From positions 181,792 to 245,791 of the forward strand of contig NZ_FNJM01000004.1 in the NCBI RefSeq assembly GCF_900104115.1: a DNA stretch of 64,000 nucleotides, in the 5' to 3' direction. The notes under the pieces are model-generated. The model ran no database searches. It was not told the origin of the DNA and saw only the letters and a list, made by a program, of their open reading frames with translations. Positions 44,658 through 54,217 of the stretch are shown one piece after another. The position numbers and the translations under genes were made by a program. The first letter of the stretch is position 1. The number at the start of each line of letters is the position of its first letter. The stretch is from Clostridium gasigenes (GTDB lineage: Bacteria; Bacillota; Clostridia; Clostridiales; Clostridiaceae).

Positions 44658-46271
44658 ATGGAAGAGAGATCAGCAGGGCGTGGGTTTTTAATATTATCAA
44701 TAGCAGGAATATTAGGGAAAATTTTAGCTGCATTATATGTTCCACTTTTAACAGGACTGATAGGTACTGATGGATATGGAATATATTACAAAGGATATGA
44801 TGTATTCATATTTTTATTTGCTATAAGTAGTTTTGGCGCACAGCCTGCCATTACAAAAGTTGTTACAGAACTGAGGGTTTTGGGAAATCATAAAGATGCA
44901 TTAAGAGCTATGAAGTTAGCTAGAAAATATTTGGCTATTGGAGGTTTTTTAATATCTGCATTATTTATGATAATAGCCTTTCCTTTAGCAAATATGGTTA
45001 GTAAAGGTAGCGGTGGGTTTACTTTTATGTTTTTAGCACCGGCTATTTTTTTTGCAGCAGTTTTATCTGCCTATAGAGGATATATGCAAGGTATAGAAGA
45101 TATGCAATCACTTGCTATATCATCTATAATTGAACAACTAGTTAATGTAGTTTTAAGTCTAGTATGTGCATTTTTATTACTAAAAGTAGGTGGCGGTGAC
45201 AAAGAGTGGGGAAGTGCAGGAGCTACCATTGGTACTTCGCTTGGAGCTATAGTTGCTATTATATATATTATGTATATATACGAAAAGAGAAATTATGAAG
45301 ATGAAGCTTATGCATTAGATACGGGAAAGAAGAAAGTTTCGGATAAAAAAATAATTAGAAAACTTATTAAATATGGACTACCTATTACATTAGTTGCAGC
45401 TATACAAAATGCTGCAGGAATGGTAGATATGTTTACTGTGACAAATAGATTAGAGTTTGCAGGGTTTACAGCAACGAGTGATATGTACGGGACTTTAGGT
45501 CAGTATAAAACACTTATTTATGTTCCATTAACAATAGTAACTGCCCTAGGTACATCAATGTTTCCACGGATAATACGGGCATTTGTTGAGCGAAATAAGA
45601 AAGATTTAAGAAAACAAATGAGTTATTCATTTAGGCTTACATACATAATAACAATACCCGCAACATTTGGACTTGCGATTTTAAGTAAGGAGATATATGT
45701 ATTCTTATTTAATAAAACTACTGGATATGAATTATTAATGTTTGGATCAGCAGCTTTAATATTAATGGCTATAACAACTATACAAAATGTTATTTTGCAA
45801 GGAATAAATAAGTTTTATTTAATAATGGCAACAGCAAGCCTTGGATTATTAGCTAAATTTATTGCAAATTATTTATTAGTTGGAATTACGGATATAAATA
45901 TAATGGGAGCTGTTATTGGTAATTTTCTTGCATTTGGAATACCGCTAGTAATAAATCATATTAAGCTTCAAAAAACATTTAAAATTAAAATTCCAATAAT
46001 AAGACAATCAATAGTGCCATTAATATCATCGATAGTAATGAGTTTTACTATTATTTTTATAAGGATTCCGTTATTTAGAGTATTTAGTATTCTAGGAGTT
46101 CAAGGTAGATTAGTAACAGCTATTGGAACAATAATTCTAATGGCTATAGGTGGAGTAGTTTATCTAGTTGTAATGGTGTATTTTGGTGGAATAAGAAAAA
46201 TAGATTTAGATATGGTTTCTCCAAGGTTATATACACTAATGCCAAGAGGGATAAGAAAGCAACTTGGATAA
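44658..46271 (+). CDS. MurJ/SpoVB-type MOP superfamily flippase
   Basis: The 537-residue membrane protein has about fourteen hydrophobic segments and the MVF/MurJ-like opening FLILSIAGILGKILAALYVPL, then GTDGYGIYYKGYDVF, FAISSFGAQPAITKVV and YRGYMQGIEDMQ. Such proteins flip lipid-linked cell-wall precursors or polysaccharide units to the outer face. The Gram-positive SpoVB/YtgP subfamily fits best. The paralogue of SpoVB type lies convergently next door. The ATG follows AAGGGGAT. Confidence 0.85.
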   Translation: MEERSAGRGFLILSIAGILGKILAALYVPLLTGLIGTDGYGIYYKGYDVFIFLFAISSFGAQPAITKVVTELRVLGNHKDALRAMKLARKYLAIGGFLISALFMIIAFPLANMVSKGSGGFTFMFLAPAIFFAAVLSAYRGYMQGIEDMQSLAISSIIEQLVNVVLSLVCAFLLLKVGGGDKEWGSAGATIGTSLGAIVAIIYIMYIYEKRNYEDEAYALDTGKKKVSDKKIIRKLIKYGLPITLVAAIQNAAGMVDMFTVTNRLEFAGFTATSDMYGTLGQYKTLIYVPLTIVTALGTSMFPRIIRAFVERNKKDLRKQMSYSFRLTYIITIPATFGLAILSKEIYVFLFNKTTGYELLMFGSAALILMAITTIQNVILQGINKFYLIMATASLGLLAKFIANYLLVGITDINIMGAVIGNFLAFGIPLVINHIKLQKTFKIKIPIIRQSIVPLISSIVMSFTIIFIRIPLFRVFSILGVQGRLVTAIGTIILMAIGGVVYLVVMVYFGGIRKIDLDMVSPRLYTLMPRGIRKQLG

Positions 46272-46337
46272 TTTCATTTAAATCCTTAACTTATTTTTTA
46301 TTTCAAATCTCTAACTATCTAAATTTAAATATTTAAT

Positions 46338-46387
46338 AACATAAAAGACTATTGGTGTGCCCAATAGTCTTTTATGTTATTTTTTTG
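46338..46387. terminator. Bidirectional terminator between the two flippase genes
   Basis: AACATAAAAGACTATTGG pairs perfectly with CCAATAGTCTTTTATGTT around TGTGC, with a T run downstream on the plus strand and AT flanks on the other side. Its plus tail merges with TTTTTTTGAAGGTATCTTA, which resembles a right arm of the dispersed repeat. Confidence 0.88.
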
Positions 46388-46436
46388 AAGGTATCTTAGG
46401 TTAATGTTGGTATATTTATTAGATACATCTATGAAA

Positions 46437-47936
46437 TTAATCTTCCTCAATACCAAAGAAGCTTAATACTGCAAAAATTGCAAATGTACCTAAAATAATA
46501 GTTAAATTTTTAATAATAAATAAATCAGATAAAATAGTCTTAGATAGTATGTTCAAAAATAAGAATGTTAATATAGCAAGTAGTGAAAATATTGCTATGT
46601 TATACTTAGATAAATTTAATTCTAGATGTTTTTTCACTTCATACATATTTATAATTAATGTTACTGTTGAGGTTATAAATAATGTTAATGCATAGCCTAA
46701 AATATTAATACTAGGAATTCCTATGAAAATATATAAACATACAAGCTCTAGAGCAGCAGTTATTAAACAATTTCTAAGAATTACACCTTGTTTATTTAGT
46801 CCATTAAGTATTCCAAAAGTACAACTTGCTGTAAAGAATATAGGAGCACAAAGAGATCCAATTCTAATATATTGTCCTAAATCATCTCTAGAGAAAAACA
46901 TTATTCCTAAAGAATCTGGAATTATATTGCAAATTATAGTTGTTGCAAGTCCAAGTAAAAAAGCTATTTTAAGAACTTTTTTTATTCGAATGGAAGCATT
47001 GTAATACTCACCACGACTTAATGTTTGTGAAAGGTCTGGAATAATAAGTGAGTTTATAGATCCAATTACAATCATAGGAAATCCAATGATTGCAAAAGCC
47101 ATGCCAGTAAATTTGCCGATCATTCCAAGAGCTACTGAAGATTCAAATCCTGCAGCTACTAATCTATGTGGAACAATAAGTGTGGAAATAGTACCAAAAA
47201 TGTTACCTAAAAACCCATTAATACATAGAGGTAAAGAAATAATAAGTACATTAAATAATAATTGGGAACGTCTTTCGGGCTTTTCATTAGTTTTAGGAGT
47301 GTTACCACATACATATCTATAGTATATGTATAATAATAATAAACTTTGGAGTTCTCCTATGGCTAATGATATATAAGCTAAAGTAACAAGAGAAGTTAAA
47401 GTTGTAGCATTAAACATAAAGACTAAAAGACCTATTGTTATTATCCTCATTGCCTTTTCCAAAATATCAATAAAAGAAGGAATAGCTATTTTAGAAACTC
47501 CAAAGAAATAACCTTTTAAAATATTTGATAAGGCTATAAACACCATAGCAGGACAAGTAACCCTTATTGCATTAACTGTTCTAATATCGTTAACCCCATA
47601 TTTACTTATAAAAGGTGCAAGAAAGAAAACTATTATACCTATAATAACTGCCCATATAATATTAAAAAAAGCTACACTTCTAACAGTCTTAGTTAAATTA
47701 TTCATTTCTCCTTTTGCAGTATATACAGCTGATATTTGAGATATTGCGGCTATAATGCCAGCTGTCATTAGACAAATAAACAAATTGTAAATAGGCATTA
47801 TAAGACTATAAAGACCCATACCTACAGAACCTAAAGTTTTGGATAAATATATAGAAAATATAAATCCCAGAATTCCAGTTGTTATATTTGATGCAGTTAG
47901 CAAAAATGAATTTTTTGCAAAGTTATCCTTTCTCAA
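46437..47936 (-). CDS. spoVB: Stage V sporulation protein B-like flippase
   Basis: The 499-residue membrane protein has about fourteen hydrophobic segments. It starts NSFLLTASNITTGILGFIFS, then GSVGMGLYSLIMPIYNLF, and has the SpoVB-like LKGYFFGVSKIAIPSFIDILE. SpoVB is needed for spore cortex synthesis in Bacillus and is thought to flip lipid-linked precursors. The start is a TTG (minus strand) after AGGGAGTG. A perfect palindrome AAAGGAGGA-ATA-TCCTCCTTT (47958-47978) lies just upstream of the ribosome site. Confidence 0.85.
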   Translation of the reverse strand: MRKDNFAKNSFLLTASNITTGILGFIFSIYLSKTLGSVGMGLYSLIMPIYNLFICLMTAGIIAAISQISAVYTAKGEMNNLTKTVRSVAFFNIIWAVIIGIIVFFLAPFISKYGVNDIRTVNAIRVTCPAMVFIALSNILKGYFFGVSKIAIPSFIDILEKAMRIITIGLLVFMFNATTLTSLVTLAYISLAIGELQSLLLLYIYYRYVCGNTPKTNEKPERRSQLLFNVLIISLPLCINGFLGNIFGTISTLIVPHRLVAAGFESSVALGMIGKFTGMAFAIIGFPMIVIGSINSLIIPDLSQTLSRGEYYNASIRIKKVLKIAFLLGLATTIICNIIPDSLGIMFFSRDDLGQYIRIGSLCAPIFFTASCTFGILNGLNKQGVILRNCLITAALELVCLYIFIGIPSINILGYALTLFITSTVTLIINMYEVKKHLELNLSKYNIAIFSLLAILTFLFLNILSKTILSDLFIIKNLTIILGTFAIFAVLSFFGIEED

Positions 47937-47989
47937 AGCTATATCACTCCCTTTATTAAAGGAGGAATATCCTCCTTTGACTAAAAATA

Positions 47990-48030
47990 TACAGCATACC
48001 TTGGCTTATTATTTTTTCAGCTGCCTTAAT
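47990..48030. repeat. Dispersed palindromic intergenic repeat, right half (GGCAGCT variant)
   Basis: TTGGCTTATTATTTTTTCAG then CTGCCTTAATG matches the right arm of the family, with the same GCAGC arm as the copy at 21834. The left arm is not clear. Confidence 0.5.
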
Positions 48031-48130
48031 GTTTATTCTAAATAAGATATAATTATGATAATTTTTAATATACAGTAATAATTTGGTTATTAAAAAATAT
48101 AAATAAGTATAGGATGAAGGAGGGTGGACC

Positions 48131-49420
48131 ATGAAGAAGTTTGTGAAATTTTTAATAGGTTCAATTATAATTGTAACAGTAGCTTTTGGAATTTTTAAAT
48201 TTACTAGTAAGTATAATTTAGATGTAATTTACCAAAATATAGATTGGTCCATAAATGTTAAGGGTTATGAAGGTGCTAAAAGCTTTGATTATGATGAAGA
48301 TGGAAATTTATATATAGGCTTTAAAGATACTATTAGAATAATAAATAATAATGGAAAAGATGAAGTAATTATTAAAGAAAATAATTTTGATATCTTTGAT
48401 ATTTTATGTAGTTACAATAGATTATTTATAGCAACAGACAATAGAGTTGTAGAGTATAATCTTAAAAATAATACAAGCATAGATTTGATAAGAGATATAC
48501 CGAATACTGGCATAAATAAGGAAACGAAGTTGTTAGTAAAAGATAATGTACTTTATTTATCTATCGGAACTAATACAAATTCAGGAATAGTTAATGAAAA
48601 AGGTGGTGCCTATGATAAACCAGGAATAGAATTATCTTTAACAGGCGTTAATTATGGGGAAAATAAAACCGGTATTTTTTCACCTTTTGCAGTAAATACA
48701 GAAAAAGGTGAAAAGGTGAAAGATAATAAACTTGGAAATGGCTCTATAATGGCTTATGATTTTGAAAGTAAAAAAACATCTATATACGCTCATGGGCTTA
48801 GAAATATTAATGGATTTGATATTGATAGTGATGGGAAAATAAAGGGAATAGTTGGTGGTATGGAAGATATAGGACCAAGGCCTATTAAAGATGATAAGGA
48901 TTATATATATGAATTTAAGAAAAGCGCTTGGTATGGATGGCCAGATTATAGTGGGGGAGACCCCATAACTTCACCAAGATTCACAGATGGCAAAAAAGTA
49001 GATTTTTTAATAGAAAATCATCCGACTAAAACCCCATCAGCTCCAATATATCAGCATATAGATGTGAAATCATTAAAAGGGTTTGCAATAGATACAACAG
49101 GAGAATTCTTCTTGAAAGATACAATGGTGTTTGCAGATAATAAAGAAGGTCGTTTATACGCGTTAACAAATGATGGTATATTAAATGAAATAATTGATCT
49201 TGGAAACAAAAGTAATATAGAGAAAATTAAGTTTTATAATGATTCATTTTATGTTTTAGATAGTAAATTGGGATGCTTATATAAGCTTCAGCCTAAAAAT
49301 CAAGAGGGGGTATTTAACCTTCCAATAGAGATTTGGTTATTTATAATTTCATTATTAATAGTTTTATTAGTATGTGGTATATTTAAGTTTAACAAAAAAT
49401 CTAAAATAGTCAAAAATTAA
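48131..49420 (+). CDS. Membrane-anchored beta-propeller protein (sugar dehydrogenase-like fold)
   Basis: The 429-residue protein has an N-terminal membrane anchor (residues 5-25) and a C-terminal membrane helix (about 400-418), with a beta-propeller domain between. The propeller has SFDYDEDGNLYIGF, a NGSIMAYDFES blade, YAHGLRNINGFDIDSDGKI and YEFKKSAWYGWPDYSGGDP, resembling PQQ-dependent glucose/sorbosone dehydrogenase folds. In those enzymes AHGLRNP and YGWP form the active-site region. Whether it is an enzyme here is unknown. The ATG follows AAGGAGGGTGG. Confidence 0.7.
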   Translation: MKKFVKFLIGSIIIVTVAFGIFKFTSKYNLDVIYQNIDWSINVKGYEGAKSFDYDEDGNLYIGFKDTIRIINNNGKDEVIIKENNFDIFDILCSYNRLFIATDNRVVEYNLKNNTSIDLIRDIPNTGINKETKLLVKDNVLYLSIGTNTNSGIVNEKGGAYDKPGIELSLTGVNYGENKTGIFSPFAVNTEKGEKVKDNKLGNGSIMAYDFESKKTSIYAHGLRNINGFDIDSDGKIKGIVGGMEDIGPRPIKDDKDYIYEFKKSAWYGWPDYSGGDPITSPRFTDGKKVDFLIENHPTKTPSAPIYQHIDVKSLKGFAIDTTGEFFLKDTMVFADNKEGRLYALTNDGILNEIIDLGNKSNIEKIKFYNDSFYVLDSKLGCLYKLQPKNQEGVFNLPIEIWLFIISLLIVLLVCGIFKFNKKSKIVKN

Positions 49421-49507
49421 TTTTGTGGAATAAATACAATTAAATAGGTGAAAGTAGTATTATAATTATGTAAGTTCAAAATTATTTAAATAAAGGAGGT
49501 TTATGAT

Positions 49508-50299
49508 ATGGTACATGAAATTGATTATGAGATTCATGGAAATGAAATGCAATTTGTTGAAATTGAACTAGATCCAAGAGAAACTGTAGTTGCTGAAGCA
49601 GGAGCAATGTTAATGATGGATAACAGCATCGTTATGGAAACAATATTTGGAGATGGAAGTGAAAAAAGTGAAAGTGGTGGACTTTGGGGTAAGCTTGGAG
49701 CTGCAGCAAAAAGAACTATAACTGGTGAAAGTCTATTTATGACTGCATTTACTAACAGCGGTAATGGAAAGGAAAAAGTTTCTTTTTCAGCACCTTATCC
49801 AGGTAAAATTATACCTATGGATTTAAGGAATATGGGTGGAACTTTAATTTGTCAAAAAGATGCTCTTTTATGTTGTGCAAAGGGAATTAGTATAGGCATA
49901 GCCCTTACTAAGAAGTTAGGGACAGGTTTCTTTGGAGGCGAAGGCTTTATTCTTCAAAAACTTGAAGGTGATGGATTAGCATTTGTACATGCGGGTGGAA
50001 CTATAATTAAGAAAACTTTAGCACCGGGCCAAATACTTAAAATAGATACAGGATGTTTAGTTGCTATGACTCAAAATATAAAATATGATATTCAATTTGT
50101 TGGAGGCTTTAAAAATGCTGTGTTTGGCGGAGAAGGATTATTCTTTGCTACATTAACAGGCCCAGGAGATGTATGGATACAAAGTCTACCATTTAGCAAG
50201 TTAGCATCTAAAGTGTATGCATCTGCACCAAGAGGTGGCGGTAAATCAACAGATCAAGGAAGCATACTTGGTGGTTTAGGAAGTTTATTTGAAAAATAG
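49508..50299 (+). CDS. AIM24/TIGR00266 family protein
   Basis: The 263-residue protein is of AIM24 (DUF124) type: [12 protein letters not shown] near the N-terminus, [46 protein letters not shown] and the C-terminal [24 protein letters not shown]. The fold is a double-stranded beta-helix. Function is unknown in bacteria. The ATG follows AAAGGAGGTT. The gene ends with a bidirectional hairpin against the convergent nucleotidyltransferase gene. Confidence 0.9.
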   Translation: MVHEIDYEIHGNEMQFVEIELDPRETVVAEAGAMLMMDNSIVMETIFGDGSEKSESGGLWGKLGAAAKRTITGESLFMTAFTNSGNGKEKVSFSAPYPGKIIPMDLRNMGGTLICQKDALLCCAKGISIGIALTKKLGTGFFGGEGFILQKLEGDGLAFVHAGGTIIKKTLAPGQILKIDTGCLVAMTQNIKYDIQFVGGFKNAVFGGEGLFFATLTGPGDVWIQSLPFSKLASKVYASAPRGGGKSTDQGSILGGLGSLFEK

Positions 50300-50326
50300 T
50301 TAGATATGTATGATTTTTAGGTAAAG

Positions 50327-50358
50327 GAAAGACCGGCGATTTGAATTGCTGGTCTTAT
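50327..50358. terminator. Bidirectional terminator between convergent genes
   Basis: AAGACCGGC pairs with GCTGGTCTT (one G-T) around GATTTGAATT with T-rich flanks on both strands. Confidence 0.78.
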
Positions 50359-50379
50359 TAAGTAACACATTAATATTCT

Positions 50380-51420
50380 TTAATTCTTATTTATAAATTC
50401 GTCTACAGTGGTATATGATTCAATAATAACACCATTGTCCTCAATTACTTTTACAAAGTCTTTTTGTAACTGAATTGCTCTTTCTTTGAATTTATTTAGT
50501 TCTTTAGCATTATAGGAACTCATTAAATCAAATTTGTTTAACCCATTTTCTATTGAAGCTGCATTTAATTCATCCTGAAGGCATGTACCTGAAATATATG
50601 CTAAAACATAATCACCACTATCACAAGATACATAAATTTTATTCCATTGGGAAATAATCTCTTTATATAACTCGGCTAAGTCCTCATAGTTGGCTTTTTT
50701 TTCGTTTTCTTTTGGGTTTTCAATTTTACTATTTAAAAAAATTCTTGTGTTCTGTATCATTTTATAACAATAATTTTTGATTTCTTGTTCCGAGTTTGAT
50801 TCTACAATAGACTCATACATTAATATAAAATCATCGGGTACACTTTTAAAGTTCTTTAAGTCTTCCATTTGTTTCTTTAATCCAAAGATGAAATATGTTT
50901 GATTTATATAAGCTACAACATTAGATAAAGACATTGCTATCTTTCCAGCTAATGTCCTGATATCACACATAGAATCTTCAAACATTATTGTTTCATAAAG
51001 ACTAATAGAACTGTCTAGCTCTTTAGAAGCTTTTTCTAACATAAAATCTTTATTATTCATATTTTTATTTAATTTATTTTGTAATTCTTCAAATCTATGC
51101 TTATCTTCCAAAGAGTTACAATAAAGTATATTCACATTAGCGAGAAGTGGTGTTAAACACTCTTGTAGCTCTGCCAGGCCTTCAACTCTTTCCCAAGACA
51201 TAGGAAATAAATCAAATCCTACTGATTCCACAATAAATGTTGTGCACAATTCATATGCACGTTCTGTTTTAGGTATAAAATAGAAATCTACATCTGACAG
51301 TGAATTAGCAGTACCGTTTACATAGGAACCATAAGAAAGTAAAAGGCTAACATCATCTTTATAATTGTTTTCAATTCTATTAATTGCCCATTTAATAATA
51401 CTATCATTTCTTTTGTTCAT
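50380..51420 (-). CDS. Nucleotidyltransferase-fold protein (aminoglycoside adenylyltransferase-like)
   Basis: The 346-residue protein has the polymerase beta-type motif GSYVNGTANSLSDVDFYF at residues 31-48, with the metal-binding Asp43 and Asp45. The remaining 250 residues are mostly helical, similar to the helical C-terminal halves of ANT/kanamycin nucleotidyltransferases. It could transfer a nucleotide to a drug or small molecule; the helical part does not match a class I can name, so resistance should not be assumed. It is a single gene convergent with the AIM24-family gene. The ATG follows AGGAGTGAG. Confidence 0.68.
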   Translation of the reverse strand: MNKRNDSIIKWAINRIENNYKDDVSLLLSYGSYVNGTANSLSDVDFYFIPKTERAYELCTTFIVESVGFDLFPMSWERVEGLAELQECLTPLLANVNILYCNSLEDKHRFEELQNKLNKNMNNKDFMLEKASKELDSSISLYETIMFEDSMCDIRTLAGKIAMSLSNVVAYINQTYFIFGLKKQMEDLKNFKSVPDDFILMYESIVESNSEQEIKNYCYKMIQNTRIFLNSKIENPKENEKKANYEDLAELYKEIISQWNKIYVSCDSGDYVLAYISGTCLQDELNAASIENGLNKFDLMSSYNAKELNKFKERAIQLQKDFVKVIEDNGVIIESYTTVDEFINKN

Positions 51421-51588
51421 AAGCTCACTCCTTTTTTTACAATATTTAACGATTGCTATTTAATTATACATAAATAAAAGTAAAAGAAAAAGGATTTTTG
51501 TATTCTCAAAATAAAAAAATAGATATTACATAAAATATAAAAAGTAATGTTAATAATTGTAAGCAAATGGTAATATAATATATATGTA

Positions 51589-51635
51589 AGTCATTTGAAA
51601 AAATATCGACTAGATATATATTTTTTTAAAACATA
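51589..51635. repeat. Dispersed palindromic intergenic repeat, left half
   Basis: GTCATTTGAAAAAATATCGA then CTAGATATATATTT resembles the left arm and core of the family. It creates an in-frame extension upstream of the gene at 51658 that is probably not translated. Confidence 0.45.
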
Positions 51636-51657
51636 TAAAGGAAAGGGGAGAAGTAAA

Positions 51658-52188
51658 ATGGGGAAAACAATGATACTTAATTTATCAGATGTAAAGTTAA
51701 AGGGTGATGTTTTAGATGTGGGGGAAAGTTTTGGTGTAATATATAATTTGTCTAAGGATGTAGAGGATGAAGTAGCGGTAGATTATATAGGAAGTGAGCA
51801 AAGACATCTACTTACTATGGAAGACTATGATACCTGTACGATTTTTTTTCATCTAAGCAGTATGTGGAGCATGAATTCAAGAATAAATTTAATAAAAGAA
51901 GTAACTAAATATTTAAAAGTTGGAGGAGAAATTTGTATTTGGGATATAAACAAAGAAGTTGGAACTGTAGTTAATAATAAGATAAATGCATTATTACCTT
52001 CAGGTAAGGTTCAAGAGTTTGAGTTTAAGAATATTAATCCACTTTGCAAATCAAATATAGAAGATACAAAAATAATGCTTGAAAAATCTTATAAAATAGA
52101 AGAAACTAAACTTTGGGAAGAAATTTATTATATTAAAGCGAAAAAATCCCAAGGCAGCAAGAAAAACAAGAAATTACAAATTAGTTAA
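51658..52188 (+). CDS. Methyltransferase-like protein with a degenerate SAM site
   Basis: The 176-residue protein has a class I methyltransferase shape: VLDVGESFGVIYN as motif I (lacking the usual GxGxG), VDYIG, then a C-terminal beta-strand pair around VGGEICIWDINKEV. The glycine-rich loop is weak, so it may have lost SAM binding. I choose the ATG at 51658 after AAAGGGGAG; the frame is open to 51595 but that part is repeat DNA. It precedes the radical SAM gene by about 165 bases and may act near it, but this is unproven. Confidence 0.5.
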   Translation: MGKTMILNLSDVKLKGDVLDVGESFGVIYNLSKDVEDEVAVDYIGSEQRHLLTMEDYDTCTIFFHLSSMWSMNSRINLIKEVTKYLKVGGEICIWDINKEVGTVVNNKINALLPSGKVQEFEFKNINPLCKSNIEDTKIMLEKSYKIEETKLWEEIYYIKAKKSQGSKKNKKLQIS

Positions 52189-52189
52189 C

Positions 52190-52308
52190 ATAGGCATCTT
52201 TTAAAATAATCATAAGGGATCATAAAATAAGTAAAGAGTGTAACACCAAAGGCGGGCAGGGCCAAAAGAAAAGAATACTGACTAGTTATTTATTTGGAGA
52301 TCCTAAAG
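52190..52308. repeat. Dispersed palindromic repeat region, two partial copies around a GC-rich spacer
   Basis: AGGCATCTTTTAAAATAATC (left-arm type) and, about 70 bases on, AGAATACTGACTAGTTATTT with ATTTGGAGATCCTA (core and right arm). A GC-rich spacer (CAAAGGCGGGCAGGGCC) separates them, so this copy looks expanded or compound. Confidence 0.55.
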
Positions 52309-52353
52309 AAGAAGCCTTGATTTGATTATAAAACAAAGAAAGGAAGGTATTAT

Positions 52354-54024
52354 ATGAAAGTTTTACTTACAGCTATTAATTCAAAGTTTGTACACAGTAA
52401 CTTAGCTGTTAGATATCTAAAAGCATTTACTAAAGATATGGACTACACAGCACAAATAAGAGAGTTTTCAATAAATGATAGGGAGGAAAATATCCTAGAA
52501 GAAATAATTAAAGAAAAGCCAGATGTAGTAGCTTTTTCTACTTATATTTGGAATATAGAAATGATAAAAAAACTATCAAACCTTATAAAAATTGTTGATA
52601 AAAACATAGAAATTATTTATGGTGGACCAGAAGTATCTTATGATAGCAATAAAATACTTGGAGAATTAGTTGGAGATTATATTATTGAGGGTGAGGGTGA
52701 AAAGACTTATAGAGAATTTATAGAATATAAACTTGGCAAAAAAAGTATTAGTAGTATAAGAGGACTTTATTACAAAGAAAATGGAGAGGTTATTGCAAAT
52801 GGAAAAAGACCATTAATGAATATGGATGAAATAATCTTTCCTTATGAAGAAAATGAAAATTTGGATAATAAAATAGTATATTATGAAGGGTCAAGAGGAT
52901 GTCCTTTTAATTGCAAATATTGTTTATCATCCACAACTCATGGAGTTAGATTTTTAGATAGTGAAAGAGTTAAAAAAGAACTTAAATTCTTTATTGATAA
53001 AAAAGTTAGATTAGTTAAATTTGTTGATAGAACATTTAACTGTAACCATAAATTTTCCATGGCTGTTTGGGAGTTTTTAATTAATGAAGAAACAAATACT
53101 CAATTTCATTTTGAAATATCAGCAGATATATTAAAATCAAAGGAATTAGAATTATTAAGAAAAGCACCAAAAGATAGATTCCAATTTGAAGTTGGAGTTC
53201 AAACCACAAATGACGATGTACTTAACAGAATAAATCGTTTTGTTAACTTCAGTGACATAAAAGAAAAAGTTTGTGAGCTTCTTGAAATAAAAAACATAAA
53301 ACAACATTTAGATTTAATAGCTGGGCTCCCAGGAGAAAATTATAATTCCTTTGAACGATCATTTAATGAAGTTTATATTATAAGACCTGAGGAAATTCAG
53401 TTAGGATTCTTAAAATTACTTAAGGGATCTTCTATGAGGGAAGAAGCACATTTATATGATATGAAATATTCACCGTACCCTCCCTATGAAATACTAAGTA
53501 CAAAAGATATAAGTTATGATGAATTACTAATACTTAAGAAAGTTGAAGGAGTAGTCGATAAATATTATAACTCTCAAAAATTTAATAATATTATTAAATA
53601 CTTTATTCCAAAATTTAAAAATCCATTTGATTTTTACTTAGCCTTAGGAAATTTCTTTGATAAAAAAGGTTATTTTAAAAGAAATATTGGAAATAGTGAG
53701 TATTATAAAGTATTTTTAGATTTCAATTTGGAAATATTAAAAGGAGATAATTTTATTTTAGGAGATATTTTAAAATTTGATTACTTAAGTTTTAATAAAA
53801 AGAGAGGAATGCCAGATTTCTTAGAAAGACCTTTAACAAAAAATCAAGAACAAGAGATAAAAAGTCAGCTAAGAGGTAAATATTCTCTTAAAGACTATCA
53901 ACTGGAAATTTTTAGCGTAAATATTAATAAGTTTATTAATGAGGGGGAGATAGTAATGGAGAAAACTTACTTCTTGTTTGCTCATGAGGGTGAGGTGATT
54001 GATGTTACAAGTCAAATTTGTTAA
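52354..54024 (+). CDS. B12-binding domain radical SAM protein (DUF4080 type)
   Basis: The 556-residue protein has an N-terminal cobalamin-binding domain (VLLTAINSKFVHSNLAVRYL, VVAFSTYIWN, IIYGGPEVSY) and a radical SAM barrel with the Fe-S motif CPFNCKYC, Cys183, Cys187 and Cys190. A C-terminal region ends GLP-GEN and later helices. Members of the group do methylations or other radical chemistry on unknown substrates; no tandem partner with a defined product is present. The ATG follows AAGGAAGGT. It is followed by about 190 bases before the ATPase operon. Confidence 0.83.
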   Translation: MKVLLTAINSKFVHSNLAVRYLKAFTKDMDYTAQIREFSINDREENILEEIIKEKPDVVAFSTYIWNIEMIKKLSNLIKIVDKNIEIIYGGPEVSYDSNKILGELVGDYIIEGEGEKTYREFIEYKLGKKSISSIRGLYYKENGEVIANGKRPLMNMDEIIFPYEENENLDNKIVYYEGSRGCPFNCKYCLSSTTHGVRFLDSERVKKELKFFIDKKVRLVKFVDRTFNCNHKFSMAVWEFLINEETNTQFHFEISADILKSKELELLRKAPKDRFQFEVGVQTTNDDVLNRINRFVNFSDIKEKVCELLEIKNIKQHLDLIAGLPGENYNSFERSFNEVYIIRPEEIQLGFLKLLKGSSMREEAHLYDMKYSPYPPYEILSTKDISYDELLILKKVEGVVDKYYNSQKFNNIIKYFIPKFKNPFDFYLALGNFFDKKGYFKRNIGNSEYYKVFLDFNLEILKGDNFILGDILKFDYLSFNKKRGMPDFLERPLTKNQEQEIKSQLRGKYSLKDYQLEIFSVNINKFINEGEIVMEKTYFLFAHEGEVIDVTSQIC

Positions 54025-54109
54025 AAAACAGAATGGCTTTGAATAGCTAGAAAAAGTGTATATATAATCAAAAAAAAGAGTTATTAACTAATAATTTAAA
54101 ACAAAAGTA

Positions 54110-54137
54110 TTGAATTATTGTTAAAAAAGTGTATAAT
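54110..54137 (+). promoter_or_regulatory. Sigma-A-like promoter of the V-ATPase operon
   Basis: TTGAAT at 54110-54115, a 16-base spacer and a perfect TATAAT at 54132-54137. The leader (about 75 bases) contains the palindromic AAAGTATTTAATACT-type stretch. Confidence 0.6.
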
Positions 54138-54217
54138 AGTAGAAGAAAAAGTATTTAATACTATATAAAGTATTAATACATATATTATTTGTAATTATAG
54201 CAAAAGGTGGTGAGATT

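Noticed and set aside
50380..51420. Calling the nucleotidyltransferase an aminoglycoside resistance gene
   Set aside because: Only the catalytic GS...SDxD motif is clear; the C-terminal part does not match a resistance class I can name.
51595..51657. Upstream extension of the methyltransferase-like gene
   Set aside because: The extra codons fall in a copy of the dispersed repeat; a strong ribosome site precedes ATG at 51658.
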